A DNA stretch of 64,000 bases from Isoetes taiwanensis (taxonomy: Eukaryota > Streptophyta > Lycopodiopsida > Isoetales > Isoetaceae). Both the position numbers and the translations under genes were made by a program. The notes beneath the pieces are model-generated. The model worked only from the letters and a program-made list of their open reading frames with translations, made no database searches and had not been told where the DNA came from. The stretch spans positions 17,112,041 to 17,176,040 of the forward strand of contig JAJEKV010000002.1 in assembly GCA_021234155.1 (NCBI GenBank), in the 5' to 3' direction. This document shows positions 23,358 to 34,800 of the stretch, in pieces. Within the stretch, counting starts at the first letter, position 1. The number at the start of each line of letters is the position of its first letter.

Positions 23358-24605
23358 TTAGGAGCTGAATCCCTCGTCTTCATCCATTGGCTGAGGAGGT
23401 GGACGATAACGCATCAAAGTGGCGCTGGGGCTAGCAGAGAGGGCGGCTTGAGTTGCGGCCTCAGGTGGTAGACAGGTAGCCAAAGGTGCCGCCACAAGGA
23501 GGCGCATGCTAGTGCAGCCCGCCACGTCTCCCAACGCTGCTATAGCCAAATCTCTACGGACCAGAAGAATAGTGGTAACACGATAATCAATCTTCTTATG
23601 GCCCGCTGAAGTAGATATGACTCGGAGCGCCCACCAAGAAGCTTCAGAAGAGGGCCCTAAATTCTTGGAGAAGAACAGAACCTCTCCTTGGCGGAAAGTC
23701 GAGAGAAAGAATCGGGCCATATGGTTGCCCATTGCCCTAACTTGAGGGTCGGTGGAGGTCTCAGCTTCCTTCTCCAAGTCGATGGGGAGCTTTTCTTCTT
23801 CTTCTTCTTGCCTCTCATCCCTAAGGCTGACCTTGGTGTCCCAAAGGTCTTCCTCGCCTTGATCCCCCTCTCCCATAGTGATTTGCGTGAGGCGGATCTC
23901 AAGAAGAGACCGTGGTCGGGGCCGCAAATTGCTCTTCCTCGAGGTTGGGGGTGTGTCGCCTAGCAAGCACGGGTGAAGTGACGTAAGAGTCTCAACAGGC
24001 TCTTGTTCCTCGGGCCGATATGCCAATAGGCTCTCTACCTGTGTAGGTTGCACCACCGATGTAGTGAAGTCGATGAAGTCATCTTGGCAATATTCCGCAA
24101 GATCATAGAGAACCTCTACTTTCTCGCTGGCGGACCCCGCAGAAGAACATGGTACGCCCACATGATATAAATCAATGATTAGGTACTCTTGGTCATTCAA
24201 GAGTATCGTAGGGAGAAGGTTTAACCCTTCGTGGGTTTGTGGCCTTGCCTACCGGGCAAGAGCTTTTCAGAAGCAAGCTCCTTCCACCTCACAAAATCCC
24301 TGCTCATTGACGACTTCGCCATCTTCGGGTCGAGGTAGAGGTGTAGAAGAATGCTCGGCAGGATCTCCTCATCCTCTATATATTGGTCCATAATGATGGC
24401 CATGAATCGGGCCCTCAAAACAAGTTTCCCGATCTATTGAGGCAATAGGGAGGTCGGGGTCCTCGGCCGCCTCGATGCCCTTGATGACGTTACGGGCATG
24501 ATCATCACCCCCTAACATCTGGTGTAAGGTGTGGAAGTCGAGGTAAAGCCGCTCATCGTCATCATTACCAACGATGCGGGCACAATCTCCTCCCCATAGA
24601 ATCAA
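23358..24605 (-). CDS. Pre-gag ORF 1 of the element, unknown function
   Basis: Three minus-strand frames read as one protein. 24605-24369 starts MILWGGDCARIVGNDDDERL. 24418-24221 holds MDQYIEDEEILPSILLHLYL and DFVRWKELASEKLLPG, and joins by a one-base slip near 24410. 24200-23358 contains NDQEYLIIDLYHVGVP, a long Glu-rich linker (QEEEEEKLPIDLEKEAE) and a Pro/Ala-rich end. No conserved domain is recognised. The absence from standard gypsy elements and the position upstream of gag mark it as an additional ORF or captured gene. The long open frame (280 codons) suggests recent coding use. Confidence 0.5.
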
Positions 24606-25332
24606 GGAAGGCGTAATAATGGGTGGGCCCGCAGTTGGAGATAAGATCTACCCGCCGGGCGTGTAGGGGTGAAGAAGATCAAAGGGAACCGCAGGTCCCA
24701 ATGCTCTCTCGGGCTCACGCACCCTTCCGCTGCAGGGGTTGGGCGAGCCATGAGTATGTGAAGGCGCAAAGGAGGAGGAAGAAGGCATTTGGAACAAGAA
24801 GGAAAAATGAAACCCTAATGGCCAAAAAGGGGCTTTATACTTTTGGCACATTTCAAATTATTATTAAGTTTATTATTTATTTAATAACATGTATATTTTT
24901 TCAAAATATATTATTTATTTATTTATTTTTTTTATTCACAAACCCAAACTGGGACTAGTACATGGGTAAATTACAAAATTTATCTGGCCGGAAAGGACAC
25001 GATCGCCTAGTCATCTAAGATCCCCTCGGATCCGCCGTGCCAAGTGAAGGTCCTTGGGCATAATAGTGACTTCGCATGTATGTACAAGTTGGCGTCACTC
25101 AAAAGCTCAATCAGTGCGCCTCGGCGCCTCTTGTAATGCAAGGACCAAGAAAGGCTTGAAACCGCAAGTCGGTCTTGAATTTTGAGCGATCTCCCGACGA
25201 AGTCGGGCCATTTGGAAAGGAAGTCCGGCGGATCAATGGCTCGATAGTCTTCGATACTTGGCGTATCTCCCCGAAGAGCTACCGCTGCCGAAACCCGTGG
25301 GGCTTCCGCGGGCTTAAGGGTCGCCTTGAGCG
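24606..25332. other. Element leader, unique part between inverted-repeat arm and pre-gag ORFs
   Basis: No convincing ORF is seen. It includes a strongly AT-rich stretch (24850-24950) with repeated TTTATTTAT words. This is the part of the element that the left arm lacks. Confidence 0.4.
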
Positions 25333-25343
25333 ACGGAATGGAT

Positions 25344-26350
25344 TTACCGCTTTGTCAAAGGATGCTTGTGCGGCTCCACGATCGACTCCCCTTCTACGGC
25401 CGATGTCTTCTTGGCGATCGTGGCGTCCTGTTGCAATCGGGTCTTGTAGTGCACCCCACCCCTAACCGGTCTAGATTTGGTTCTTTTCAACCTCCGGTTA
25501 CCCTGCTGGGTTGACTGCTGTGGGGTTGCCGATGGGTCCATGTCAACAGGGTTTGTCTGGGACTCAACGCTCGAGCCGCACCTAGGTCCTCATTGTCTAT
25601 CATCAAAATTACGGGCCTTGCCCCTCCCGCCGATGCCCTAGCCGCTCTTCGCCGTGCTCCTCAATTTGGCTATGGAGGAGCCTTCTTTTCGAGCCGCTCT
25701 CGTTCTTCAGCCTGGGCCTCTCTCCAAACGCACTTGAGTGCGTAGGGCAATCTCAAGATATAATGTCCGGCCCAAGGTGCCCGCATATCTTCTGGATGGA
25801 TTCTAGATGGCAATGGCTAAACCGGGCGAACATTTTCAAAAATGAAACTATTGAGGCTTTCATTCCAAGAAAAGGTGGGAAGGTTAAAGTATTCCCGGTA
25901 GGTAAGTATCGACCCTTCCCAAATAGTAAAAGCGATCCATCCTTAGGTCCTATGGTGGAGCGGCTATCTGGTGCAAAGTCTTCTAGTGGGCCAGATGCAT
26001 GATCCTCTGAGCCGTTCGACTAAGCTCCACAGGGTCTCTTCATCGGTCCCGCCAAAGGGTAAAACTTCACCACTTTGCCCATGCATGGTCCGGCTGCTCC
26101 ACAAGAGTGTAGTCTGCCCGACCGTTCAACTTGAGGAGAAACCGCCGTTGAAGTGGAAGATAGGGTAGGGGACTCTCGCCCCTCGTCAAAGTGCTTTGGA
26201 CAAAAAGATTAAGGATGGTATCTATTATTGGGTCCCGGCCCCTAGATGCTCGACTAAAGGCAGCAAACAACCGATATACATTCCGGTTTCTGTCGGTCTG
26301 ATCAGCTTGAAGCGGCAGATGTCGTACTTAGCAGGGAACAACAAGGGAGA
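25344..26350 (-). pseudogene. Leader pre-gag ORF remnants, outer element
   Basis: Minus-strand pieces at 26270-26067 (DPIIDTILNLFVQ, then YTLVEQPDHAWAKW) and 25541-25344 (MDPSATPQQSTQQGN) match the inverted copy at 17191-18211. Between them the frame is open only in part. The two copies disagree mostly by indels, so neither alone shows the full protein. Unknown function. Confidence 0.5.
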
Positions 26351-27009
26351 AGGGAAAAGAGGCGCTCAAGCAAGGCGGGACAGCGCGAAGGGGTAATCGA
26401 GGGCACCAGGGTGTAGGGCAAGTGCAAGGGAGGCGTCGAGGTCGGCTATGGCGGATTTGGAGCTTAGGTCCGGCGGCTATGGCGGAAAAAGGTGTTCAGA
26501 GAAAACACACGCCCGAAAAGATATTTCAAAATTCAAATTTTAACTTTTAACTTTTTATTAAATTTTTCAAAAAAATATTTTTTTAAAAAAAAAAAAAATT
26601 CAAACAGGCGCGTATAAAATACGCGCGACCGTATGGGGCGCTGACGTGTTTATACGCGTTTTATTTTCAAAAAGAAACACCCTCGGATACCTCGGCGCCC
26701 CTTTTTGTTTTTCGACGGCCTGTTGTCCGTTTTGCCTCGGGAGACGTGCCCCCTAGGGTATTTGAGAGGTGCCCGATCCATTGGAGCCGTTTTGGGTCCG
26801 AGGAGCTGCCTACAAAAAGTTATGGCTCCTCGAAACTTGGGTCCTCCAGGCGGCCTAGACTTCCTTAGAAATTACAGTCCATTACCTTAACCTAGCACTA
26901 AATCAAACATGAAAGACTTAAACAATCACTCTTGCTTAAATTCTCTCCTAACTACCGAACTAGCGAGTTAGGGTTTGGTCAGTGCTATGATTTCGAAAAA
27001 TCAAATCAC

Positions 27010-27021
27010 GGCTCGATACCA
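27010..27021 (-). promoter_or_regulatory. Primer binding site (initiator tRNA-Met type), one base short
   Basis: On the minus strand, one base after the LTR end, it reads TGGTATCGAGCC. The usual plant site complementary to the initiator methionine tRNA is TGGTATCAGAGCC; one A is missing inside a CAG. It primes minus-strand DNA synthesis. Confidence 0.7.
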
Positions 27022-27022
27022 C

Positions 27023-28650
27023 TGCGGACGCTCCTCGAACATATACGACCCCGGCCGTATACATACGGGGACTTTCCCTCCCATGGCGACCAACTCGCCA
27101 TGAGAGTAGGCTCCTCCGTCTATTTCGGGCCATCTATAATATGATGCCGAAAGAAGGACGAAGGGGTCATTCGCCCACGCCTTCAATGGGGCTCCTACGT
27201 CATGAAACGCGTGAATACAAGGGTTAGCACACAAAGATAAATCACATATAAATAACCACCACGAAGGGTGGCATATCCATCCAAATACCAACGGCAAAGA
27301 ATATGCATCTAAACCTAGGAAAACACCCCAAAACCATGGTTCTACCCCGGTTCAGACTCCAGTGAGGATCGACTGACGGCTAGGCCTCAAGAGATCAGCA
27401 GACCGAATCTTGACATGGCGCTGGCTGGCATAGAACATTGGCTAGGGTTGTCCACTCCATCCGCCCCCCTTGCGGCACACTTTGCGGATGGGTCAATTCA
27501 CGCTATGGCGCCGCTATAGCCTTCCGGAGACGCAGACTCGAGGCATCACCCTCGCCGAGCCTACTCCGGGTTCATGAAGTCCCGTCCCGATGAGGCAGGT
27601 CGGGGAAGCGCCCCTTCCGTAATCATTGTGGCTCCATGGGCGAAGCTAGAGAATACGTGCCGCATCGGCGACCCCCTCGCATCCGTGCACTTACTCGCCC
27701 TAAATCTACTCAAAGTGCAAGGTGCTCCATACGGATCACACCTTCCCACCTGTGGAGTGTCGGACCCATACCCCGCCCTCTATGGACCCGGGCCATCGGG
27801 TCTAGCTCGCTATAGGAGTCCAGGTGAGCCTTTTATGTTCGTGCAAGACCCCACCTCCACTTCACCTTTGTGTTCCTTGTGCGGTGCTAAGCCCGATTAC
27901 CATAGCATCTATGACCCGGTGGGCTCTTTGTGCACAGGCGCATTTAACGGGATAATAGGGGCTCTATCTAGGAGCATACTACAATAAATAGCCTCGGAGG
28001 TCTCTACCCCCCCTTAATCCCCCATTTCGAGTAACACTAGGCTAACAACCACCAATCCATTCATTACAAGCAAAAACCAGAATCGAAATATATAGAGAAC
28101 TTACCTTTACAATCAAGGGTTAGTTCCTACGAGTAAAAACAGAGAGAAACGGACCAACAACCCAAAGCGGTGCCCAAAGGTGGGCTATCCTAGAATTCAC
28201 AGCTACACTAGCCACCCACCTGTATTTTCGCTCGACCCGTTGTCATTGGGGATCTCCATCCGCTTGGTCTTGGTGTTGAAACTTGTGTGAGATTCGTGGT
28301 GGCCAGCTCGGGTCACAAGGGTGGCGCCCTTTGCTCAAGGTGAGTTGTGGCTGATATGGGGGTGGTGATCCACCCTATTGAACCCAATTAGCATTACCAT
28401 GCTAACCAATCGAGGGTGGCCACGCGGCACCTTCCCAAACCATAATTAACTTAATTATGGTTTTTAAATATTAGTTCCTTAATTATAGGTAATTATTGTT
28501 AACAATCAAATTAGCATAGCTAATTTAATCCCTTTTAAGTGAACCCCCCTAGGTTCCCATACCCCATGTGGCGTATGTAATGGCGTATGTATCCCTGGTG
28601 ACGTGTCAACATATTTATACTTATACCGTATAAATACTTGGAACGTCACA
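27023..28650 (-). repeat. 5' LTR of the composite element
   Basis: The minus-strand start TGTGACGTTCC at 28650 is followed by a TATAAATA word about 30 bases in (28612-28619). The end, near 27023, reads GGAGCGTCCGCA, one base longer than the GGAGCGTCACA end of the 3' LTR. A possible splice donor AAAGGTAAGTTC lies near 28105. Flanked outside by ATGAG. Confidence 0.85.
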
Positions 28651-28655
28651 ATGAG
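28651..28655. repeat. Right target-site duplication ATGAG
   Basis: Identical to 3940-3944 and directly adjacent to the TGTGACG terminus of the 5' LTR. Confidence 0.85.
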
Positions 28656-28954
28656 ATTGCCTCGTCCACCTCCTGTTGTGTTACCAGCAGGTTCTTGCAG
28701 GTAATGGCCCGCTTTGGGATTGGGACAGTGTCGGAAGTTTCAGAAGATGAGCTAGCGGCCTGTGAACATTTTGGGGTGTTTGAAGTTGGGGTGTGCCCCA
28801 ACCGACCTTTACAGGCTCAATCTTGCACGACCGCGAGGAGTTCATTCCATTCGATCCATTATCTCCTTGCTGCATGCGAAACCCACAGCCGATTAGCTCG
28901 AATCCAATACAATACCAGAAAGTCAAGGAAACAAAGAAACAATTGAAACTTACC
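28651..28954 (-). pseudogene. 5' half of the small gene split by the LTR retrotransposon
   Basis: A leader exon ends CTTCAG/GTAAGT at 28954/28953. An 84-base intron (28870-28953, ending CATGCAG) follows. The next exon has ATG at 28845 (MNSSRSCKIEP). To reach the frame that continues across the retrotransposon, a second, very short intron of 53 bases (28760-28812, GTAAAG to TTCACAG, phase 0) is needed. After it the frame reads AASSSSETSDTVPIPKRAI and onward to 28651, then resumes at 3939. The 53-base intron is shorter than usual for plants, so the exact start is uncertain; the coding frame next to the insertion is clearer. Protein family not recognised. Confidence 0.5.
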
Positions 28955-29043
28955 TGAAGCAATTTCCAATGGCGTTGAAGCAATTTGCAATGGCGCTAAG
29001 GTTGGATGCCCGCCTATATAACGCAACGGATCAGTGGCCTCCT

Positions 29044-29051
29044 TTATATAG
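29044..29051 (-). promoter_or_regulatory. TATA box of the split gene
   Basis: The minus strand reads CTATATAAAGG here, about 90 bases upstream of the first splice donor (28954), which allows a transcript start about 30 bases downstream and a short leader exon. Confidence 0.5.
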
Positions 29052-29059
29052 GGAGAGTT

Positions 29060-31553
29060 CTAAAGGTGAGGTGATTGCCCAATGCATCAATTCATTTCAA
29101 ATCTTGGCATTTAATTGCCTAGTACGTCGATTCCCAGGGCCCCAATGTCCTGAATGCTTAGGCCTACGGCGTGAATCTCTTATCTGCGGCCTTAATCAAC
29201 CTGTTTTGTGAGATGTGCTTTGAGTTTTAGGGGCAATTAGGGTAATTATTAGCGGGTTAGGGTTAAAGTATACATCGGTATCATGATGAGGACTCGCGAC
29301 GGAAAAGGCTACACGTGTAAAACCTCGGACGTACCGCGACGGGGGATCTCGTGACCTTGATGCATGTGAACCTGTCTGCGGTAGCGGGGTCTACTCGCAC
29401 CTCTGACGGGCCTTAAACCACCGCGACAGGCTATACCCGCCGTGGTACATGGGACATTTTGCCACGTATGCATGGAATTGGCTGCCACGCAGGGGGCTCC
29501 TTACACCTCCAACCTTTGGGGTAGTAGTTGGAGATGGAAATGGCAAATCTCGTTCAAATAAATTGCCCACATTGTAGCTAAGCTTCCCACGATTTCGAAA
29601 CACGCAAAATTACTAAAATTTGTGTTGGATTTGTATGCAATTTTCCGTGACGTCCCTTAAGTGCACAAAAGGGGGCGACCATACTCTGAAGTCTTAAAAA
29701 AAAGGAGATCTCCAAAAACAAGTTTACATTTCATTTTTCATTGGTTGACCATTGAAAAAAATAAAATACGTATCATTATAACCATTACAACACAACAAAT
29801 ATACAAAATCCGCCATACATTTGCAATGCATGATGCATAGACAAACACCAGAATTTGCAGGTACAAGAGAAGCTTCATTGAAACCCCTTGCCTCGGCCCC
29901 TCGCTTCACAAAGCTTCGAAAGAATCATAATAAAAAATATGCACCTGTTCTTCACAGAGCACACTGCCAACAACGGATCATAAACCAACAACGCAACTTG
30001 AAGGTAGAATCAACGGAAATGAACTCCAAGCGGCCTTATGGCTATGACCTTATGACACATCTACATGACAAAAATCCCCTTTCAAGTATCACAAATTCCT
30101 CTCAGGAAATCTGTTCAGGAATGTCTTATTCGGCCATAGCTACACTGTTTTCGTTCAACGATACAAGATCCAGCGGCATCTGAGGTCAAGAATTCAAAGC
30201 AATCAAACATAGAAGTCCACGTGCAATAAAACTTCCAAAAAACAAATCATTCAAAACTATTTTTTAATCACCCCACTATTTAAACCTTCCCCATCCTTAA
30301 AAAAAGGACGTAAAAAAATCTTTTGCGAACTTTATAGGCACAGTGAAAAAAAAAGGAAGGCATAAAGAAGCAAAAAAACGAACACTTTTTGTCTAGCCAT
30401 GCATTTATATCCCTATATAATGTAATATTACTTTTCAATATATAAAGTTTATATATGCAAAATACATATATATCACCATGGCATAATCTTATTATCACCA
30501 TTATTATATATCAAATTGATTAATGTAACCAATTAATATTGGTAACAAAACCTTAAGTCAAATACCCTTAGAATTAAGAATTTCATGGGTTTTTTGTTCG
30601 AAAGAAAAAGTGTGTTCTTTTCCCCTTTCTTTAACACGCTCTGAAATCCTAAGTTGTTCGTGGTGTTAGTAACACATTTCGATCATAACTGGAGATCAGG
30701 AGCTCCAGCTAAAATTTTTTGCTTTGGAAGCTCTCCCAAACATCTTTTTATAGGCATGTGATTGCATATGTTTGAATAAGAGCTCCATAGTAAAACACCA
30801 GATTTCTGGCTTACACCTCCACTTCCAGGTTGGTTTTGCATTTTCATTCATAATTCCTTTTTTGTGACTCTGTTTTTCATGGAACTTGCGCCATTGTAAA
30901 GCTCTCCTGGAGTCCCTTCTAAGGATGTTTGATTTGCTGACGTTTGACAGAGACGTTTGAGCATGAACATCGTATTTCCAGCCTGATTTTAGGGTTCTCA
31001 GTTTTCTTATTCAGCATTGCATACTTTTCTTCGTAACTATTGATCTATAGCTTTGCTTCAAGTGAAGTTTATATTGCTAGAAAGCTTGTTTTGCATATTT
31101 CCAGGATTATATGATTTGTAAATCTTTGGCCAAGATTTGACAAGGAAAACAGCAAAATCACAACCTAGTTTTAAGGTTTCTCAACCTTCAACTATTCAAC
31201 ATTATCTGTTATCTAATGTCTATTGAACTGGGTCTCTAGTCTGTATGGAACTTACTTGGTTGAGGAATTTCCTATGTGGAATCTGCATTTGGAGGTTTTC
31301 AGATGTGTGTCTGTAAACTAGGACCCATTTCAAAAGAAGATTTTAGTTTCAAACAAGCACCTATAAGGTAATGGAGGCTACGCATGATTCTTGCACTTGG
31401 AGGCTTTTAGACGGATGTCACATTGAAGTTGGAGACTTACAATCATTGCATGTTATATAATGAGACACGATTGTTAAAATGGCAAAAATTATCAAGTTTT
31501 TTATATAATTATATTCCTAGAATTCAGAAAGAAACTCTATATTTATTGCTTAA
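29060..31553. other. Intergenic DNA, no gene recognised
   Basis: 29200-29560 is GC-richer and carries several CG-rich words such as ACGTACCGCGACGGGGG. From 29700 the sequence is AT-rich. A 120-codon plus-strand frame at 29821-30183 has no recognisable domain. 30400-30560 contains ATATATA-type simple sequence. Confidence 0.4.
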
Positions 31554-31568
31554 CAATTAATAATTCTT
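31554..31568. repeat. Left 15-bp target duplication of the LINE
   Basis: CAATTAATAATTCTT here is repeated exactly at 37539-37553 on the far side of the LINE. Confidence 0.85.
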
Positions 31569-31837
31569 TTTTTTTTTTTGAAGGATAAGGAATTTTCCAT
31601 TTATAGGTAAACTATTACACAGCCTTATAGCAGATAGACACCCTCCTGAACAAGTTTGAAGAGGGGATAGCTACAAAGCCCTTTTAGAATGCATGTAGGT
31701 GCCTTCTTCTTAAGGTGGTAGTTTGATGAAGGTCTCCCAAACGAGGGAAACATCATCTTCGACCACACACTTGAACTTTCTAAGCTTCTCTATGAGCATG
31801 TGCAGTATTTGTGTGGCTGTAGTATATGATTCTTTGC

Positions 31838-34800
31838 CTAGAGTGAAAGAATTGCGCCTTTTCCATATGACCCATAATGCCCATGATCTGACAATATGAA
31901 AAGCTTTGCATTTTGAGATCGGCCATTTCTTGGGTATCTACCTAGAAGGAGATCGTTGGTCCCCAGTGTAATGTTGAACATATCCATGCACCACGACCAC
32001 ACAACTTGTAGGTCAGTGCACTCTACTAAGCAATGTTCCAGAGACTCTTCCTCCATCTTGCATAATGGACATAGAGGGCTCGTCGACTTTGAATTTGGAT
32101 ACCCATACATTTTACCATAGGAACCCTATGAATTACTTGCCATAAAAAGAATTCACTTTCGGGGAGGGAGAAGTTTTATCTATCACCCCTCAGTTTCCTT
32201 CAAGCGTGTGTCGGTGACTTGCACATTCCATTGAGCTGGTAGCAATAAAGTACCTTTTGTCTTCAGGCGCTTATATGTTGATTTCACAAATGACCCCGCC
32301 TGCAAAGATTGATCAAGAACCCAAGGTTTCTTACTCGTGCTATTTATGTGGTTTGGAAGACTTACTGCAATACATTCCCACATTGTTTTGTCGTTATTCT
32401 GGAGGCCGAATTTCTGCTTGAATACCGTCCATTCTGTTAACTAACCACCTTCATACCACATTGCACACGAACCAATGCCACAGCTGATCCATCTTCTCAC
32501 CACTCTGATGTCAGCTAAAAGGGCCAAAGGGCCATTCTTATTCGCGATAGTTATTTGGAATCCACCATGGTGGAGTAGTACTCATTTGCACAATTCGCGA
32601 TATTCAATGTGAAGAGCTTTTTTCACCACGTCCCACGCTGAAATGAGACCTCTTAAAAGCGGTGAGGCCTCGGAACTTGGTTTCAAGCCATAAAATAGAG
32701 ACCATGGAAGAGATACTTGTGCTGATTTTTAGCATGTGTGCGGGGAGAAACATATGGCTCAAGGCTATGAGTTGGAGGCCTGGTGACCGTTTTTCTCCTC
32801 TAAAATATTCCACATGAATTTGGCTACTAGTATTTTTTGCTTTGTAGGGCTAAGTCAATCATGCCTATTCCCCTTCTTCCTTATCTCTTTTACATTTCCA
32901 CCATGCTATTTTCACTAGTGCTCCTTCCTCGTTGCCTCCCCACACAAAGTTTCTAATTGTCCCTTCCATTTCTTTTTACTTTCTCGGGTGGGGCTATGAG
33001 GAGAGATGAGACATAGATGTGCGTCTTTGCAAAGACATGCTTCGCTACTACTATCCCGCCAAACCAATGATAGTTTTGCGACTTTCCACCAATTCGGATG
33101 CTTACAGTAATCCTAATATCATCTCATCCCTATACTTTTGTTGAGGGTACTTTAATTCCCGGATTCCAAGAAGGTTAGAATACTCCCCATCTTTTATGAT
33201 TTTCCACGGAGGCGCTCTAAACACAGGATGTGGTCCTTCCCGACCCCATTCTTGTAGAGCATTTCTTCCGATTGATGAGACATCCCGAGGCCAAGGAGAA
33301 AGTATCTAACAACCTGACTGGCATTCTTTAGATTGCTCTCCTCGCTACTAGAGCGAGAAAAAAGTCATCATCATTATTGATTGCATATCTGTGAGATCCA
33401 TCCCCATTTGAAGACCCTCTACTAGACCATCCCTTGAGGGCTGGGAATAGGCGGAGAAAGCTTCAAATTTGCTATGTTAAATAAAAATGGGGCTAGTGGG
33501 CATCCCCTGTCTAATGCCTCTTTCAATGACGAAATAGGAGAGGACTCCCCGTTGAGAAGAACAGAGGCCCGTGCGAGTGGAGTAATCTCTTAACACTTCG
33601 CAAAAAATTCCCATAACCCAATTTTAATGACATTTTTATATAAAAAGCTCTATCGATGCTATCGTATGCCTTAGTAAAATCCAACTTGATGTAAGCTACT
33701 TTTTGACTGTGTTTTTTTAGCCCAATACATACCCTCAAAAGCTCTTTGCTATATTGTGCGAGAATGTTCCTTCTGGGAGAAAACATTTGGGCCGGGGGAG
33801 ATAGTTTACGCAAGTATGGGCTTTATTTTTCTGCCATTCCCTTTGCTATTATCTTATAGAATGCCGGTGACAATGTGATGGGTCTCCGGTCATTGATAGT
33901 ATCGTGGGCCTTTTCCTTGGAATCAAAGCGATACAACTTTTGTTTTAGCTTGGGATCCGGTGTGGTCCAACTTGTTGGAAGATGTATAAAGGTGAGAATA
34001 CATCGGTTTAATCCATTCCCCAATAGACACTGAAAAAACTCTATTGGAATCCCATCCATCCCAGGACACTTCTCTTTGTAGAGGGCGATGGTTTTGATAA
34101 AATCCTCTATAGATAGTGGGGCTCAACATTTGGTGTTGCTCATTTTGTTATATTTGGAGACACCTTGGAAACCACTAACTCTTCAAACTCGTCTGGAGCG
34201 GCATCGCTTCTCATAGAAGAAGCTTTGAAAGTGATCGTGAAGAAACTTATGAAGCCCATCACAACTTTTAGTATCGACCCATCATCAAGTGTAATGCTAG
34301 ATAATCTTTGTTGACCATCTCTTACGCTTGGCGACCTTAAAGAAAAAACTTAGAGCATTTATCGCTTGCCTAAGCCAAGTTAACACCGCCATGTATACGT
34401 TCTCGGCCGGTCTTAGTCTCCTCGACTTTTTTTAATCTCATAGTAATTTTCCTCTTCAGGCCAATCGTTGGGATTTGCTATACGAGGGTTGTCAATTATT
34501 TGTATAGTTTGTCAAAAGATGCTCTCTCTCCTCTGTACTTTTTTTCTCTCCCCCGGTTTAGCAAATTGCTTAATATTTGCTAGTCTTTAGATTAAGGCCT
34601 TCATACTGAGTCTTTTTATAAATCTTTGCTTGCCACATTTCTTTGCATTTTGGTAAAAGCGGGCTCTTTCGGATACTTGATATTCATTTTAAACACTTGT
34701 TCTTGAGACTTTTTCCTACATTCACGGCATGAAATTACGAGAGGATTATGATCGGATATTGCATTTTAGGTCTGCGGTTTACTCTCGGAGAGTTGGGAAG

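Larger units (their letters stand above)
25333..28003 (-). repeat. Right arm of the 2.6-kb inverted repeat
   Basis: Reverse-complement partner of 15557-18168. It differs from the left arm by many small indels and substitutions, and it keeps the LTR end and primer binding site that the left arm has lost. It belongs to the outer element, being continuous with its 5' LTR. Confidence 0.8.
3945..28650 (-). mobile_element. 24.7-kb composite Ty3/gypsy (chromovirus) LTR retrotransposon
   Basis: The element is bounded by two long LTRs in the same orientation (5' LTR 27023-28650, 3' LTR 3945-5555) and by the ATGAG duplication, so the two ends belong to one integration. Reading on the minus strand it holds: 5' LTR, primer binding site, leader with ORF remnants, pre-gag ORFs, gag, protease, reverse transcriptase, RNase H, integrase up to about 18231, an inverted block, a chromodomain fragment (6109-6365), the polypurine tract and the 3' LTR. 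The inverted block (6366-18168, plus strand) is itself 3' end, LTR and leader of the same family, with a foreign insert (8023-15556) inside its LTR. The gene order gag-PR-RT-RH-IN plus chromodomain is that of a chromovirus. Frameshifts and stops break most frames, so this copy is not autonomous. Confidence 0.85.

Noticed and set aside
23688-23963. Plus-strand frame with a poly-Phe run
   Set aside because: It is the antisense of the Glu-rich linker of the minus-strand pre-gag ORF.
28638-28946. Plus-strand 102-codon frame at the right edge of the composite element
   Set aside because: Its start lies inside the LTR tip, and it is the antisense shadow of the split minus-strand gene.
29821-30183. 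120-codon plus-strand frame
   Set aside because: No domain, no splice or promoter context, and an ordinary length for chance in this composition; left within intergenic DNA.
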